Assembly: GCA_015657535.1 (NCBI GenBank)
Contig: JADHZB010002063.1
Coordinates: 4,153 to 68,152, forward strand
DNA from: Nephromyces sp. MM_2019
Taxonomy: Eukaryota; Apicomplexa; Aconoidasida; Nephromycida
Length of the DNA stretch: 64,000 nt
Reading direction: 5' to 3'
The notes under the pieces were generated by a model. The model was not told the origin of the DNA, searched no databases, and saw only the letters and a list, made by a program, of their open reading frames with translations. The translations under genes were made by a program, and so were the position numbers. Positions 23,638-37,263 of the stretch are shown in pieces. Position 1 is the stretch's first letter; each line of letters begins with the position of its first letter.

Positions 23638-25779
23638 CATTATAATGAAGATCAAACAAAAACGCGTATAAACAAATATGTAAGGGAAAATTTTATGGCA
23701 CGATGGAGAAGAGGACAAAGGTTTAGATAATTCATCGATGCACAGTTTTATAGCCTTAGTTGCCATGAACTGCACAAGTTTGGCAGACTGCCTGTAATTG
23801 TATTGCCAAGAGAGCAAAAAGGGAGACTCAGTTCAGAGAAAAGTTACTATAACAGTAGAAACAGTGTACCTAAAGCATTAATGTAGTAACTGTGCCGATA
23901 ATTTCATTGCAAAAAATGCTCATCATGAATTGAATGACCACGGGATAGCATAGATTAAATTTCGTTGTACGAGGAAAATTCACTCAGAAATACCTTATAG
24001 CAGCACACTTTCGTGATTTTTCATGCGCCAATCCCTGCGATTTCGCTGCGGAGTGAATATGGGCTAATAACGAATATAACTGTTCAGGAAACGAAATCCA
24101 TGGAATACTTGCGTGGTATCAGACTTCAACGCTTTTTATCTCTATTCCCTGAGTAACCAGGGGATAGCAAAAAACACCTACGGTTTTAAGGTGAATATGT
24201 CTCTCTAACTCAATGTGTATTCGCTTTTCTTACGCCTTACCACCTCCGAGGATGAAGGCAGCAATCAAACGATCACTTGGGCTGTAAGTTATAGTAATGC
24301 TCGACCGCTTTGCCAGTTTGAAGCCCACAAGGGCATTTTCCCAGAATAGACGCATAGCCAGCAACAGCATGCTGCTCAAAAATAAATATGATGCTTCTTC
24401 TCTTTTTCTTCTTGCATCGTCCATTTACTTGTGCAAAACGTGCAAGTAGCATCAGGGGGGTCATGCGCAAGCTAGCCAGCGCGGCCTCGCTTTTTTAGCA
24501 ATGGAATGAGTTTTTGGGTAAGTTATGTACAAAGCAAACCCACTTTGATGCACCTAATATGAATATCCTCTGCAATTTTTCACTCGAAAAATATCGTGTG
24601 TGGTACTTCACACGCGTATCGAAACCCATATACCCGTGTTTCTTCTTTGCTTTGAGTTGCAACTGAAATTTACAATACTCGAAATTTCTTGCATTGAGCA
24701 TAAGTCAGACTGCTGAGCTTTACATTACGGCCACTGAGAGGCGCCTCAGGCTTTACGCTAATTGTAGGCTGAATAAGGCTACCTCCAGTAATTTCGGTGT
24801 CTTATGTTTTTTAGAGTGGGCAGTAATTTGTATTTCGTGTGCAAGGATGTACCGCTCTACCCTTAAGCTGCGCTACAGATAATGCCACTTCTTTTCGACA
24901 ACCATGGTCTTTTTGTTGGTGAGCGCATTATTTGGGCTCCAATAACATGCTTATTTACCGACTGATCAAGGACTATCTAAGTTCATTTTCTAAAGGAAGA
25001 AACCTGATTCTTCGATTCTATATTCCAAGAACCCCCTTGCTCGCCGTTACTACTATAAGGTATCCGTTCATCTTTAAGAATGGACGCTAAGCACAGGCTA
25101 TGTATGAAGGCAAGAAGATTTTTGTCTTTTAACCTCTAAACAAATTCATATTTCCACAGATGTGCGATGGATGAATCAGCGATTGTGTTGATAATTTTAG
25201 TATCAAAGCCGGGCATGCCTAAACGGGCATCCGGAGGTAAATGCAGAGTAGCTTGGAAACTCTTCCTTATACGCCTACGCTGCAATATGAGGGCTATGAA
25301 GTATCTAAACATATAGTTGAGCCTTTATGCATATGCCTACCTGTTATCCCTTATACGTAAAAATAGGGGAAAAGTACGGATAGTCCAGGCTTCAGCCCAG
25401 CTAGTAGTGTGTAATGCTCAGTATATCGAAACAACTACAGGCTAAAGGACACAAGATTAGCACCAAAAGGTGCAATATTCGTTACCAGATGTGAATTGCC
25501 TCCTATGGCTCTGCTGGGAGGATTGCGTTGCTTCAAATATGCTGCTATCATAGTGCACATGTGAGGTAATCCATATGTATAGTGGAAAACTGCCCACGCT
25601 GCCCACTAGCACTAGTGACAAGACGTGTTTTATGGTGCATAGTTAGGAACTTTAAAGAAGTTTCCCCAGTATGCCTAAATTCAGAAGATTGAAGATCTAT
25701 TGCTTTTGTTGAAAAAATTAGCCTTCTAGTGTAGATTCACGGTACATAAGGCTGGAGGCTTTGGTTTTCATGCTTCCAG
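23638..25779. other. Intergenic stretch with two tentative small exons
   Basis: Mostly no gene signal. At 25030-25059 and 25160-25236 two short plus-strand segments with good acceptors and donors join in phase (TPLLAVTTIR then CAMDESAIVLI) and could be 5' exons of the gene that follows, but the phase does not fit its exon at 25780 without one more exon that I did not find. Confidence 0.3.
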
Positions 25780-28700
25780 AAATGCCGAAACACCATTGAT
25801 CTTAAAGATGCATATAATCGATATCCCTTGGTTTTCATCAGTTTTAGCCTTGGAACTAAAATATGGTGGGAGTAATACAAAATTACACGGTACCTTTTTC
25901 TTTATACAAACAAATTATATATACCATTCTGGGTCGTCCTTATTGAAATTTCAAAGTTCTTCGGAAGTAGAGCTATCGTTCTTTTTTAATTTTGTATCTA
26001 ACGCCACAAATATAATCTCAGAAAGCTTCAGACTAAGTATTGGCGTCCAAAAAGGAAATCGCTAAGCAGGCGCATGAGAAAAAGTTGTATATTTTTTATC
26101 TTGCTCTCTAAAACACCTCTGTTGCCCTTGTGTTGCAGCTTATTCGGAATTCAACTCAATCTTAGCTTTTTCCACAAAAAGTTATGAACTCTCCCCCAAA
26201 GAGTCAGCAACTTTGGTAAGACCCTTATGTAAAACGGAGTACAGCACGTGGGGTACATTTTTCTTGCCGCCAGACGATACGCATCAAGATTGTGTAGCTT
26301 AGCCCTTCTGAGACGCTATTTTCGCCTCGGGAAAATTGTAATACCACGCAGGATGCGGCTGTCCACTGCGATACCGTAACGTTTACTAATTATTTGGACC
26401 CCTCTTAACTACCAGTTGCTAGTAGTATTTGGACTCTTGCCATCCTCTTCTTACTCAAGTGCCCCTTGTTCTCCTTGCCTTAAGCGTGTGCTGGAAAATG
26501 CATGTCCCTCAAATGCCATATAGGGCTGTTAATTTGTATTAACTTGTCTTACTGCTGTCAAAATTTTACCCTCCTACATGTATTTTAGACAAAAAAGGCT
26601 TCATTAAGGAACCTTTTCCTTTAGTATTATGCATGTACCATTCAGACCTCTTTCTAGACTGTACCAGTCTCGCTCATTTCGTACCCATACCATATAAATG
26701 CTGCTACCTAAGTAGAGCGAGTTTACGTTAATTTTATAACTTTCCCAACTTCCATAAACACTTTATACTTGCACATACCACTCTTGTAGCTATCTTTTTC
26801 TCTCTACTTTATTACCACCTAAGGCTGTACTACGCATTAATGTCGACGCTTCATATTCTCATTAAATATAGTATGCATTGTCGAACGTAATTTACTTCAC
26901 CTAAAAGCATCAACATTTCGTGACTGATTGATAGAGAGGCTATCAAAACCACGTTTGTATAGCAATTAATGGGGAAACGAGTGCATGATTATTCATGTAA
27001 TAGCTTGTTCCCTGCGCCATCATCTGGGGCTGGAAGGCTAGCAATATTTTTAATTGGAGTGTCGCTATTAGGTTGGGTAGCTTTTTTATTTCATGTAGTA
27101 CTTATCGAAGTAGTACACGATTTAGATACATAGCTAGATGCTGTGTAGGCACTGAAACTTATTAGCAAACCATGAAGCAGATTATATTGAAGCAAGAACC
27201 TACCATGAATTTCGTCTGGGTTCCAGATGCCAAGGTGTAAATTCCAGTACAGTTGAAATAGGAGCAGAAAAGTAGTTTCCTTGCCTCTCACGAAGCACAA
27301 AAGTTAAGAGAATCTTGCAGGCTACACAAGTAGTAATGCATATGACATCAATCAGAATTTTGTTAATTTTAACAAAGTTTACCCACTAAAAAACACTGAG
27401 ATAAATCAACGAGATAACACGTTTTACTACCCCTCAATCCTGAAACGAGTTTAGCTCAAAAGTAGCATCTTTCTTGAGGGCAAATTTAATCTGATATCTA
27501 TCTAGCATTACAGATAACTTTTCATGTGTAAATTACGGTATTCCCTCAAAGTTCGCGATTTTAAATTAAGCAGCCTCTCCAGTAGTTATTAGATCACACA
27601 AAAGCATTCGAACCCACCCCCATAACTGTACGAAGTCTTCATGACAACACTTTTTTTCCATGGTACACAGGTAATTGTGCTGTAAGAGCCCAGAATGTGG
27701 CTTGCTCGGAAGCTTTCCCGGGAGATGTTGCGCTTGCCAACTACTGTAAGAATGATGGGGACTGCAAGGTGGCGCAGAGTGAAACAGCTGCAGGCTACCT
27801 GCAACTGTCGTGTGATTGCAAAGCGACTTTTCAGTACTACTGGGGGGGACCAGATTGCTCAATACGTAAGCTTGCTTGCTGACACAATTGAATGAAAGTA
27901 ATGCAAAACACGAGTATATAAAACTGCATAAAGTTTTATATGAATCCACAAAATATTTGCTTAAGGGAAAAGAATGGCAAATATGAAAGTATCATCGAAT
28001 AAGTTTGAGTTACTTGAGAGGGAGGTATGATGAAACGAGCAAGAATATCGTATAGCCGTAAATTATCCAAGGCCTCATAAAGGGAAAAAAAGAATTATAT
28101 GGTGTCATGTCTATAATCACAGATGAGGGAGTAAAGTGGCCATATATCTTTGGGAAGGTAATGTGGTTTATAAACATATGAAATTGAAGTCATGCACCTA
28201 CTGCCAATTCACAGCGCAAAAGGAAAGGAGCAGTGTATTTTTAACGAGCCAAAGAGAATAAACACGGGGAGATAGCCAAAAACTTCTCTTTACCGCTAGA
28301 AATATATTTTTTCTTCCTGAACTGGTTTGCTTGTTTCGCAGAGATCAAGTTCAGTGATGGTTCCTCTGGATGTAAGCTGCCTCACTAGGAAAATTGGGAG
28401 CTAAAAAGGGGGGATTACCCCTGTCCCCAATCCACGATACATCCTATATAGATAACTAGCCACTGTACATTATTAGGCATCTTTCGCTTAGTATGACACT
28501 AATGCATTAAGGCTATTCTGTACTCGTACTTCTTTTTATATGGTTTTTAAGCTTTCCAATGAAGTTCTACATTGTGAGTATTTGACGTATATAACTGAAA
28601 ATTGTTCATGCAAACGACTTGCGAACCTTGACAACATCTTTTCGCTTTTCCTTGCTTTGCCGTTTAGTCAGCAACCCTGATAAAATATCTTCTCAGGATG

Positions 28701-30090
28701 GCACTGTTTACGTCTTAACTCTTTTCAGCAAGTGACAGCGTATCTAACACCTGTTGGTTAGAAGATATTCTCGGCATGAACCAGTGGAAAAACGCCAACG
28801 AAGTAGGGATAATTTGTCAAAACCCTACATGCACGTACTGAGCAATTCACTTTTGCTGATATTATAACAACTGGAAAGAGTCATCGGTTATTACAGCTGT
28901 TAACTATAAGCATCATAGGCAAGGAGCTTCTAAAGAATGGCTCTTGTTACGAAGCATACGAGAAACTTGAAGACATGTGAACCAATCTTTCTTAACGAAG
29001 GGGGTCTAGGCTTCTTTTAGGTGTGCAAGTACGAGATAAAAGAGGGGCGGCACGCTGTTAAAGCTGTGGAAATATTCAATTTCGCCTACACAAAAAGGGA
29101 GTGAGGTAATGGAGACACTGATAAGTGAATACAGTGGCAGTTTGCAAGCTGGCTTCCAATTCTTCTCGCTGGGGCTGGGTCCCTGAGCACGTTTCCTATA
29201 TTGACGTCGGGCTACATCCTAAACACGGTTTCTCTACTTTGATGTAATGAACTGAAGGAGAAAATGCAAAGGCGCACATGACGCTAAAATTAAGAAAAAA
29301 GTGAAATACTGTTGTAGGGCTTTCAAAAGGAATTCCTCATCTTGTCTACTTAAAGATGATTGTTAAACGAATATTTATTATTATGGTAATTTGCTTAGCT
29401 AGGCAGAAAAAATCCAGCTGGAGCTACTGGTTAATGACCACGTCGCGAACGCGAAAAATTGAGCGTTGCACATTTTAATGCTTTTCCTGGCTTTTACATA
29501 TAAATGGAGACTACATGGTTGATTACAAATTCACGCGTTCAAAAGATATACTTCCCTAGACTCATACGCATGCCGAAATAAAGGATTGTACACCATAGGC
29601 GTACATAAAGCTTTTTATCTCTCAATGTATGACACTGAGTGCACTAATTAGCTACGGCTTGGATCCTAGGATAGCTATTTTGATGTCATTAATATATTAT
29701 GAGGTTAAGGATACTAGAACGCGCTTAAATGGTGGCTAGTAGCATAGCCTGAAAACAGATATATACAGAGGCAGCTCATTACGCAGCTACATCATTCTAC
29801 AAGAAACTAGTTACTCAAAACATCTATTTTTTCGGTGCCTACGTATATTTTTGGCTTGTTTGCAGAGTCAGTACATAGTTTTTGTACACTTTTTAACATC
29901 CGAATTGGATGATAAAAACGATCCAAAAAAGCATACATTCAGGCAGGGCAGCAGGGATTTTGATTGCGCTGGGCTTTGTCCGAAATTCCGTTCAGCTATT
30001 TACACATTAACTCTTCTAAATGGTGGTTCAACGAATGACATACAAGCCAATTGCGTTTTCCGCAAATCCGCAGGGATTCAGTTCTGGTAG
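25780..30090 (+). CDS. Probable secreted or surface protein with EGF-like module (tentative model)
   Basis: Exons 25780-26036, 27671-27865, 28342-28371, 28668-28731 and 29868-30090 join in phase; 5' end not found. The second exon has the clearest signal: a cysteine pattern typical of an EGF-like domain, NYCKNDGDCKV followed by LSCDCKATF and WGGPDCS, preceded by two more cysteines. The first exon is rich in aromatic and beta-forming residues (HGTFFFIQTNYIYHSG), as in an extracellular beta domain. The last exon has a Cys pair (DFDCAGLCPKF) and ends in TAG. EGF-like modules in apicomplexans are found in adhesins and other secreted proteins, so an extracellular role is the natural inference. The joins of the last two exons are the weakest; the final acceptor is ambiguous. 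Confidence 0.5.
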
Positions 30091-30867
30091 TTAATTAGGG
30101 AAGCACTGACACAAGGTGGAATAGCTCATTGCAAGGATATCTACAGTTTACCGATAGGTACAGCAAAGGGTCATTCAAGCCACTTCAACGGCGAACCACT
30201 TTAGGACTCATAAAGCTATTATTAATATGCCAACTTTGCGATATTATAGTGTCACGTTCTATATTCCGGCAAATCCCGCAGCAGCAGAGTTTACTGATGG
30301 AGGATTAGTTACGCAGCCCGAGAAGTCTTTATACACGGTTTACTTGTAGCCTTCTTTATTCCACTCCCACTCCAACGCTCTACCTTGCCCTTTTTTTATT
30401 TCTATCGCTGTACCGCGCACATTTAGAAATATTTTCATGAGTTGCCACCTACAGCGAATTTCTGGTGTCTGGCAGTCTAATTTTGGTGAACCTAAACACT
30501 AAAATGTAAAGCCGCCAACGTCCGCTATAGTTTCTAAGTTGGAATTTACCTGAAAAAACAAATCTATACGATATTTATACAAAAATTATTCAAGCCTTAA
30601 GCCATTGCCCACGTAGGAAGCCTAAAATTTTGATTTCCATTTGAATGGTATAGTGATGTGTCTGACTTAATCGACGGCCCCGTGTAACTCTCAAAATATT
30701 AAGCTACTTCAAAGTCTAGAAGGGGATTTTCGGTTTTCTATGAAGGAAGTATCCAAATGCTAAAATTACTGGTAGATATTCGTTTTGACGGCTTTCCAGG
30801 ATTTTTTTCCTGATTGTCCGATGCGGCACTTTCATAGCTTGTCACTATCGATATGCAACAGATGTTG

Positions 30868-32666
30868 TCATGTGGAGGGCTCATTTGTGGCAGGCTCTAG
30901 GTTGCTCGCAGGTTGCAACTCCGCGGCAGGATTAACTTCGTCGGTAGGATTAGCGTTGGTAGATATTTCTTTGACGGAGTGGCGCTGGCACAGCTTGTAG
31001 TTGCTCCACCATCTTTTCCGGTTATCAGATTTCGAGATTTCTTCAACCGCCGAGTCCTCTTGCCCCACAATATTCCCTTCTTCAGTCGCCTTTTGGGGGG
31101 AGACTTCGTTTTGAACTGGGACATCTTGAGAATGATCTTGCTTCATCTTCGATCCTAACACAAGCTTTTCGGCCGAAAAAACAGCCCTTCCCGATCCCAT
31201 AGTTCCACTTTCTGAAGCTGACAGGAAATACAACACGAAAAAACCATTTTTTTTAACACCAGAAGGAATACACGATAATATGTGCTCGGTTATGACGAAC
31301 AGGAGTATACTCCGCGTTCCGTATGAAACAGCAAAGTGTAACCATTGTTTCTTGTACTACATTCCTCGTTAGTTCAAGCTTAAACATAACCCAAACCCGC
31401 TTTGTGGTACAAAATGGCACTGGTTCAAGCAATAATTCGTAAACTAATATTTAGTATGTATAGCTACGGTTCTTCTAGTTCAGGCGGTGCAGAAATTCCA
31501 TCATTTGCAGTTTTTTAGGCAATACGCTCGTATAATATCTGTGCTTGAGTATTTTTCGCAATACAGCAAATTTGGTGATTTGTTGGAGCTTTGCATAAAA
31601 AAAGCTTAGTCCAACAGGTATCCCACACAGCTAAGTTACCCTGACTAGAATACTGTCTTCGTACCGCTTTTATTCAGTACGGGCGCCATGGGAAGCTGAA
31701 TAGATACAGATCTTAGTTCTCGCGCTAGGCCATTATGGGGGCGACCGATTTCATACTTCGAGAAGCTTTTGCGGCCATCAAAGGATACCGGGGTATATGG
31801 AGGCTGGCTATGTGAATAGCTCAAGTAACCAGTAGATGCTGGAGTCCACTTTTTAGCCGCTCTCGCCAAAGCTGTATTGGCCTTCTCTGCCGGGCTCCTC
31901 TCTCTGAGGGAGGCCCCGCTAGAGAGAGGAGCATGACTGCCGAAGGATGATGCCGCCTGCGGGTTGCTGAGCCGCGGTATCGGAGCTTTAGTTTGTAACC
32001 CTGAACTTGTTCCCACACTTGCGAGCTCTGGAATGCTCGTTCTGTTTTCTGCGTAGGAAAGTACAGCAGTGACTATAGTGGAAGTGTTAGTGAAGTAGCT
32101 TCGACTTAAAGGATGGGAAACACCTTAAGCGACAGGCATGTTGAGTAAGGTAGACAAAAATTAGTGCATTACAATTAAAAAAAACGAATTTATATCATGG
32201 CCGTCTTCATACAAAATCTCAATGAAAATTATAACACCAAGCTTATGAAACCTTGCACACGCTGAAAGAAATGTCGCTTAATCTCGCTCGAGATATAATA
32301 ACATCATACTGCCCCTGCCGTGTTCTCATGGGTTTGTCCATCTATGCATACCTGCAGCTAATCCTCCACTAGCTTTCGTTGGAGATGGTTTCTTTGCAAA
32401 GCTATCGGAACTACCTCGCATTTGGACTGAAAAATTGGTTAACAAGTCTTTGTATAACCATCTGGGTGCTTATCAGCTGGCTTGCCGGTTATTCGCATTT
32501 TTATAACGCAGAACTTCGAGGTACGTTAAAAACACCAAATCCAGTGGCATATGAACAACTGAGGAATGTTCCTCCTCGGCGGATTGGCAAATTATGTAGC
32601 GCAAAGGAACCGGAATAATATTCTGGCTACATACTTCCAATATAATAGCAAGTAGTGCCAAACCGT
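30868..32666 (-). CDS. Unrecognised Ser/Pro/Lys-rich protein, 5' end unresolved
   Basis: Four minus-strand exons join in phase: 32666-32635 (short, least certain), 32426-32352, 32048-31665 and 31217-30868, ending in TGA. Acceptors are strong (for example TTAACCAATTTTTCAG and TTTCCTACGCAG) and two donors are good (CTGCAG/GTATGC, AGCG/GTACGA). The product, about 279 residues as read, is low in hydrophobic residues and rich in Ser, Pro, Ala and Lys, with strings such as PTKASGGLAAENRTS and RERSPAEKANTALARAAKKW; the last exon is acidic. It looks mostly disordered, with many possible phosphorylation sites, and has no recognised domain. It is transcribed against the EGF-type gene, 0.8 kb from its stop. 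An upstream exon ending with two leftover bases is still needed. Confidence 0.6.
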
Positions 32667-35600
32667 CTGTAAAAAAAACGTAGTGATGCCGCTATGCGCA
32701 GACGTTTTTGTTGGCCGGGGCTCCCCTTATTATAGTAATCGGCATCAAAAGAAAACAATGACCTAGAGCTAATTCAGTGGAAAAAAATACTGTGATTTGC
32801 AAAAAAGAACAAATTACAGTTTTCATGGTATACTACTTTTGACTCTGAACTTAAAAATGAACCTATAACTAGGAAAAAGCTACTGTACGCATGACCGCTG
32901 ACCCTGTCAATGACGCCGCTCTTTTTTAAAGCTTTTGGCACCTATGCCATTGCAGGGCGTTGCGTGACGTTAATTCTAGTGCATAGTTCTCCTTTTCAAC
33001 CTTGAGTAAACATGCAATGAATTTCGCCTCGGTTACGTCACTGGGATGGAGGCATCCATTGGAAGACGGCATGACTTTTTTCAAAGGCGTCAGGCCTGGC
33101 AGCTGAAAAATGCAATTAGTTTTTGTTCAGTGCTACTACAGAGATTCCTATATATATTAAAGGAGTCAGTACAGAGTAAACGAACTTATGACGGCATTTA
33201 GCAATATGCCGCTTAATAAGGTATTGAGGAAAGTGTTGATAGTACAGTTAATTTTTATTCATTTCGTGTGGGTAGCATATCTGGCAAATGTACACCAGAG
33301 TGTTTGTTGCATCTACTTGTAGAGAGTAGTTTGGTAAAATAATTTTCGAAGAATAGTATCATAGCTTGCATGCTATTAGTCATCCCTGCTCGTCGAATAA
33401 AACCTACTCCTTCTGTCGATTCATCGATTTGACAATCGATGAGTATTCTAGCATGAGCGCTTCTGCTACATAACGCATCAAAGTCTTAGCCATCAAGGGC
33501 ATATACGTATAGTATGTTGTTGACTACCGCTCCCGGGATTGGCATAAAGCTTGTGCAATACTGTTCGTCGAGCACACTTTAATAAGGGTGTAAAGCTAAG
33601 AACCAGTACATTGTCCTAGGTGAATACCCGCATGTACTAGCAGAGGTATATAACGCATTGATTTGGCGGGTGGTACTCACTCAAGGCGTCTAGCTAGAGT
33701 CGGTGTGGTAGATTCTTTGCAATTAATTAAAAATTTACGCTTTACCTGCAATCAGATCTATTCTTGAGCTCCTATCAGCCTCAAAGAATAGCGCATGGGT
33801 GTAGGGTATTGTCATGGCCCGTTAGCATAGCGTTTAGTAGTAGGTTATTGTGTTGTAGCTCATTAAAAAATTTACGATGAAAGGCCCTTTACTAGGAATG
33901 ATGCACCCTTCACAAACTCATAAAATTGCAGGGATAGCACCCAAATTAATATCATGGTTATTACTTTTACCGGTTGAATTAACTTTATAACCCTTAGGTT
34001 ATACGAAAACCGTTTTATTCTTATAAAAGGGTAACCTTAAATAAATGATACTACGTTACACACTAACTCCTGAATGTGGATTAGAATGAATTGCCTACTA
34101 GAATCCCACAACTCAAGAAACTAAAACAAAATATTCAGGTCTTACACGCTGCCTCAATTTAACTTCTATAGCACAGCTAAAACACATTCTGAATACATGC
34201 ATCTCTTTCGTCCTGTGTGCACTATGATTAAGCTTAAATCAGCTAAACTGCTGAGATAATTATGCCTAAAAATAATGATTACTCCATTTGGAAATTCTGA
34301 TGTTTTCTCACTTCGCTTATAATTTAATATTGAAAAAGAGAGCACTAAAAAGGCTCATTACATATACTGAGTATACAATTTCTATGGGGATATTCAGCTA
34401 ATAAAATACCATTAGAATGAAGGTATCGAATTATGCGACGAAACATGCTTTATAACAGGCCCTGTACAGGAAATAAACCTAAACAATATTAAAATACATA
34501 AGAAGCTATAAGAGAAAAAGTAAAGCAAAAAAGTGGCTAACAGGAGCATTGGTGGAAAACTGCAATACAGGGAGGTATCGCCCCTGTCATTGGTCTGAAA
34601 AAAGAGGTAGAATAAAAAAATTTTCCGCGTTTTCTCGGATACAGAATATAAGGGTATTTAAACCCGCATTTCCCACAGCTCAAGATAATAAAATAACACA
34701 AGAAGTTTAATCAGCTAACTGCAAATAAGTCTCTGAAGTCCCTGAATGGGTGGTATTGCATTAAAAAATTCATTTCTAATATAGCAGCACTTAAAGAACT
34801 CAAAAGCAACCGTTGATCTAGAATCTTGTTAGTTGAAATTTTTGATAGAAAAGCTAGTATAATGCAAAGTCTAGGATATCATTAAACATACATTTCCAAA
34901 CAAAGCAGTGCTTCGCGATAATGTGGAAGCTGTCTTAACTTCTTTTGTCAGTTTTATCTTGTTCTTTTCGTGAGCCTTTCGTAATTATATAGTGGTTACT
35001 GTTACCGTGGCCCCTGCAGCTTCACCTACCAGCCAATCATAAAAATTTGGTGTTCTTTTCTTTGCTGCGCCTGATACTCATTGCGCATTTCACTATTAAT
35101 TTCCGGATTATGATCAAATATTACGCGAAAGGAATAACTGACTAAATTATGCATCTCAACATTATAACCTTCATTGCCATTGGCACTACATGAGGCTTAA
35201 GCTCGGAAAGTCCAGTTCTTCAGCCACGCTGAACTGCATATCGAGGAAGGAGAGCTGAATGGCATTCTTGATAATCTTCTGTGCAAACGTGCTCCCCCAC
35301 AGCTAAGCCTAGGCCATACGTGACTCTCCGCAGACAAGTGGGAGAGCATTAATGTGCTATGGCCGCGCAATCAAACACTTTACAGGAAGCTTCTAATCTT
35401 CAAAAAAGAAAGGATCTTAAGGTAAATATTTCAGCCGCGATATAGTCTTTAAGATAACTAGTTGATCGATGCTCTCTCCTAAAAAGCATGGGAAATTATA
35501 ACGCGAAAAAAATGTAGACCACGAATTACGTGAGGATGGATATACCAAATAGTTTAAATAGGCCCTCATTCTAGCGGAAGTAGGTCTCTACCATGGTGCA

Positions 35601-37263
35601 TATGGCAGAATTTTTTCAAACATGCAGCATAAGAGAAAAAATGGCATAATAAAGGTTCCTCAACCTAAAAACTGCGGCGTTTTATGCCTGCTTTTCATTA
35701 GCAAGATGGTAAACTGTGTTTCCGAATAGCCGGCTATTCGCCTTCCGCAGATGATCACACCTTTATGAGCTATCGTGCACACTTGTGCATCAATGTTACC
35801 TATCGTCACTGAATATGTGTCTACCGTCGTATATTGTATGAAACGACTTTCGCAGGCATATTTCTGTAACTGGTAAGGTGCTTTACCTTTTATTCCTGTG
35901 ATATATTGCTCTCAGCAGTATACAATGTGGTCATCTAGCAGATCTTGCACTGTGGAACGATGAAATGTTCCAATTATGCCTCCCTCATCAATCTACCCTC
36001 AGTAAACTACCGTTTTACTTCTTGGATCTCTTTCATTAAACCAAGAGTTTCCCTTTTGTATGATCGTCCCTCTTCCCCGCCGGTACATGTGTATGCATCC
36101 CGGTTGCATGCCGTGTATAGCGTAAATTCTGTAGCATCTACCGCTTAAGGGATATCCTGGATTGCTTATGCTGCCCTTTAGCTTTTAGTTCCATATATAT
36201 ATGAATAAGAGATGTTAAAGAGGGCCGTTGATATGTGTTGAGGTGCCTTTTTTTAACAAAAATAGCCGGAATAGCAACATGGGAAAAAAATTTGAAGAGG
36301 GGTGGCATGGTAAGACTGGTGAATGGAAATCGGCGATCACAGCACACTGCGGTGTGCGACATTCCGGTTCGAATAGCAGCAATACTTTCATGGCATCGGA
36401 AACATATATTTCGTGTTCCATACAAGCGGATTATTCAGAGTTTCACCCCGCATACTTGAGCTGGGAACCGTTTGTAGAGGTACATGTCTATATGTATGCG
36501 CGAGTCGCTCATTGAGGCATTGGTCATTGCTGCGCTAGTAATAAGGAGCTGAAAGAAATAAAATTGTGCTACTTTTTTTACGATAGAGATTGTATGCTTT
36601 AACTTCACTGCTACATTTTGTAAACGAGGCGAATATATCCAGTGAAATGCATACTCGCTGCTTAGCTGGTTGACCCTCTTCTTCTTTTTATCGCTATTCC
36701 TTTTTCTTAGTTAAAGTACCATGAGGAAGAAAAAGATTTGTAGCCTTCATTAGGCCTCCGAAACGGCTGTAGATAGCAATGATTCGTGAGCTACTTCGAA
36801 CTCATCTGAGGTGTTGAAGCAGATGGATTGCTCCTTGTTGTTCAAGTAAATTTTGCGGGAATTATCTCACCTGGCTGTTGCTCTATACTCGCATTTACAC
36901 CTATTTACGCGTATTTACGTCAATATAATCTACGCATAACTGCACCATTTGGAAAAGGAGAAATTTTCTTTCGGAGCTTTCATCTTTTTTAATTCTACGC
37001 GATTCCTCCACTTCGTAATCGCCGTGTGATACACGCTGCATGATACCATGAGCAACTGCTCAGTTGTTGTGGTTGCTATACAGTGAATATACCTGCTTAG
37101 TAAGTAAGGTTATATTGTGTAAGAAACATTTTCAATAGTATCTTAGACAGCTACTTCTCCTTCATCGCTTTCATCTTCGATATCGTCCAGTTTCACCTTT
37201 GAGACAACCCTAATTTCGTTATCAAATCTCCCTGGACCACATACCTTACTTCCAACTTCAACA
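32667..37263. other. Long stretch without a resolved gene
   Basis: Even, AT-rich sequence with few microsatellites. The missing 5' exons of the minus-strand gene should lie in its first part. Short open segments on the plus strand at 35945-36148 and 36228-36515 (the latter with ATGGGAAAAAAATTTGAAG and a donor-like GGCATG/GTAAGA) could be exons but match nothing that I recognise. No RNA gene seen. Confidence 0.4.

Noticed and set aside
32379..32618. Plus-strand frame with a possible membrane helix, which could be an anchor exon for the EGF-type protein
   Set aside because: The minus strand has an exon here (32426-32352) with a strong acceptor and donor and matching phases on its 3' side; the plus frame is more likely its shadow.
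36340..36390. tRNA-like GGTTCGAAT
   Set aside because: No acceptor stem or anticodon arm could be drawn around it.
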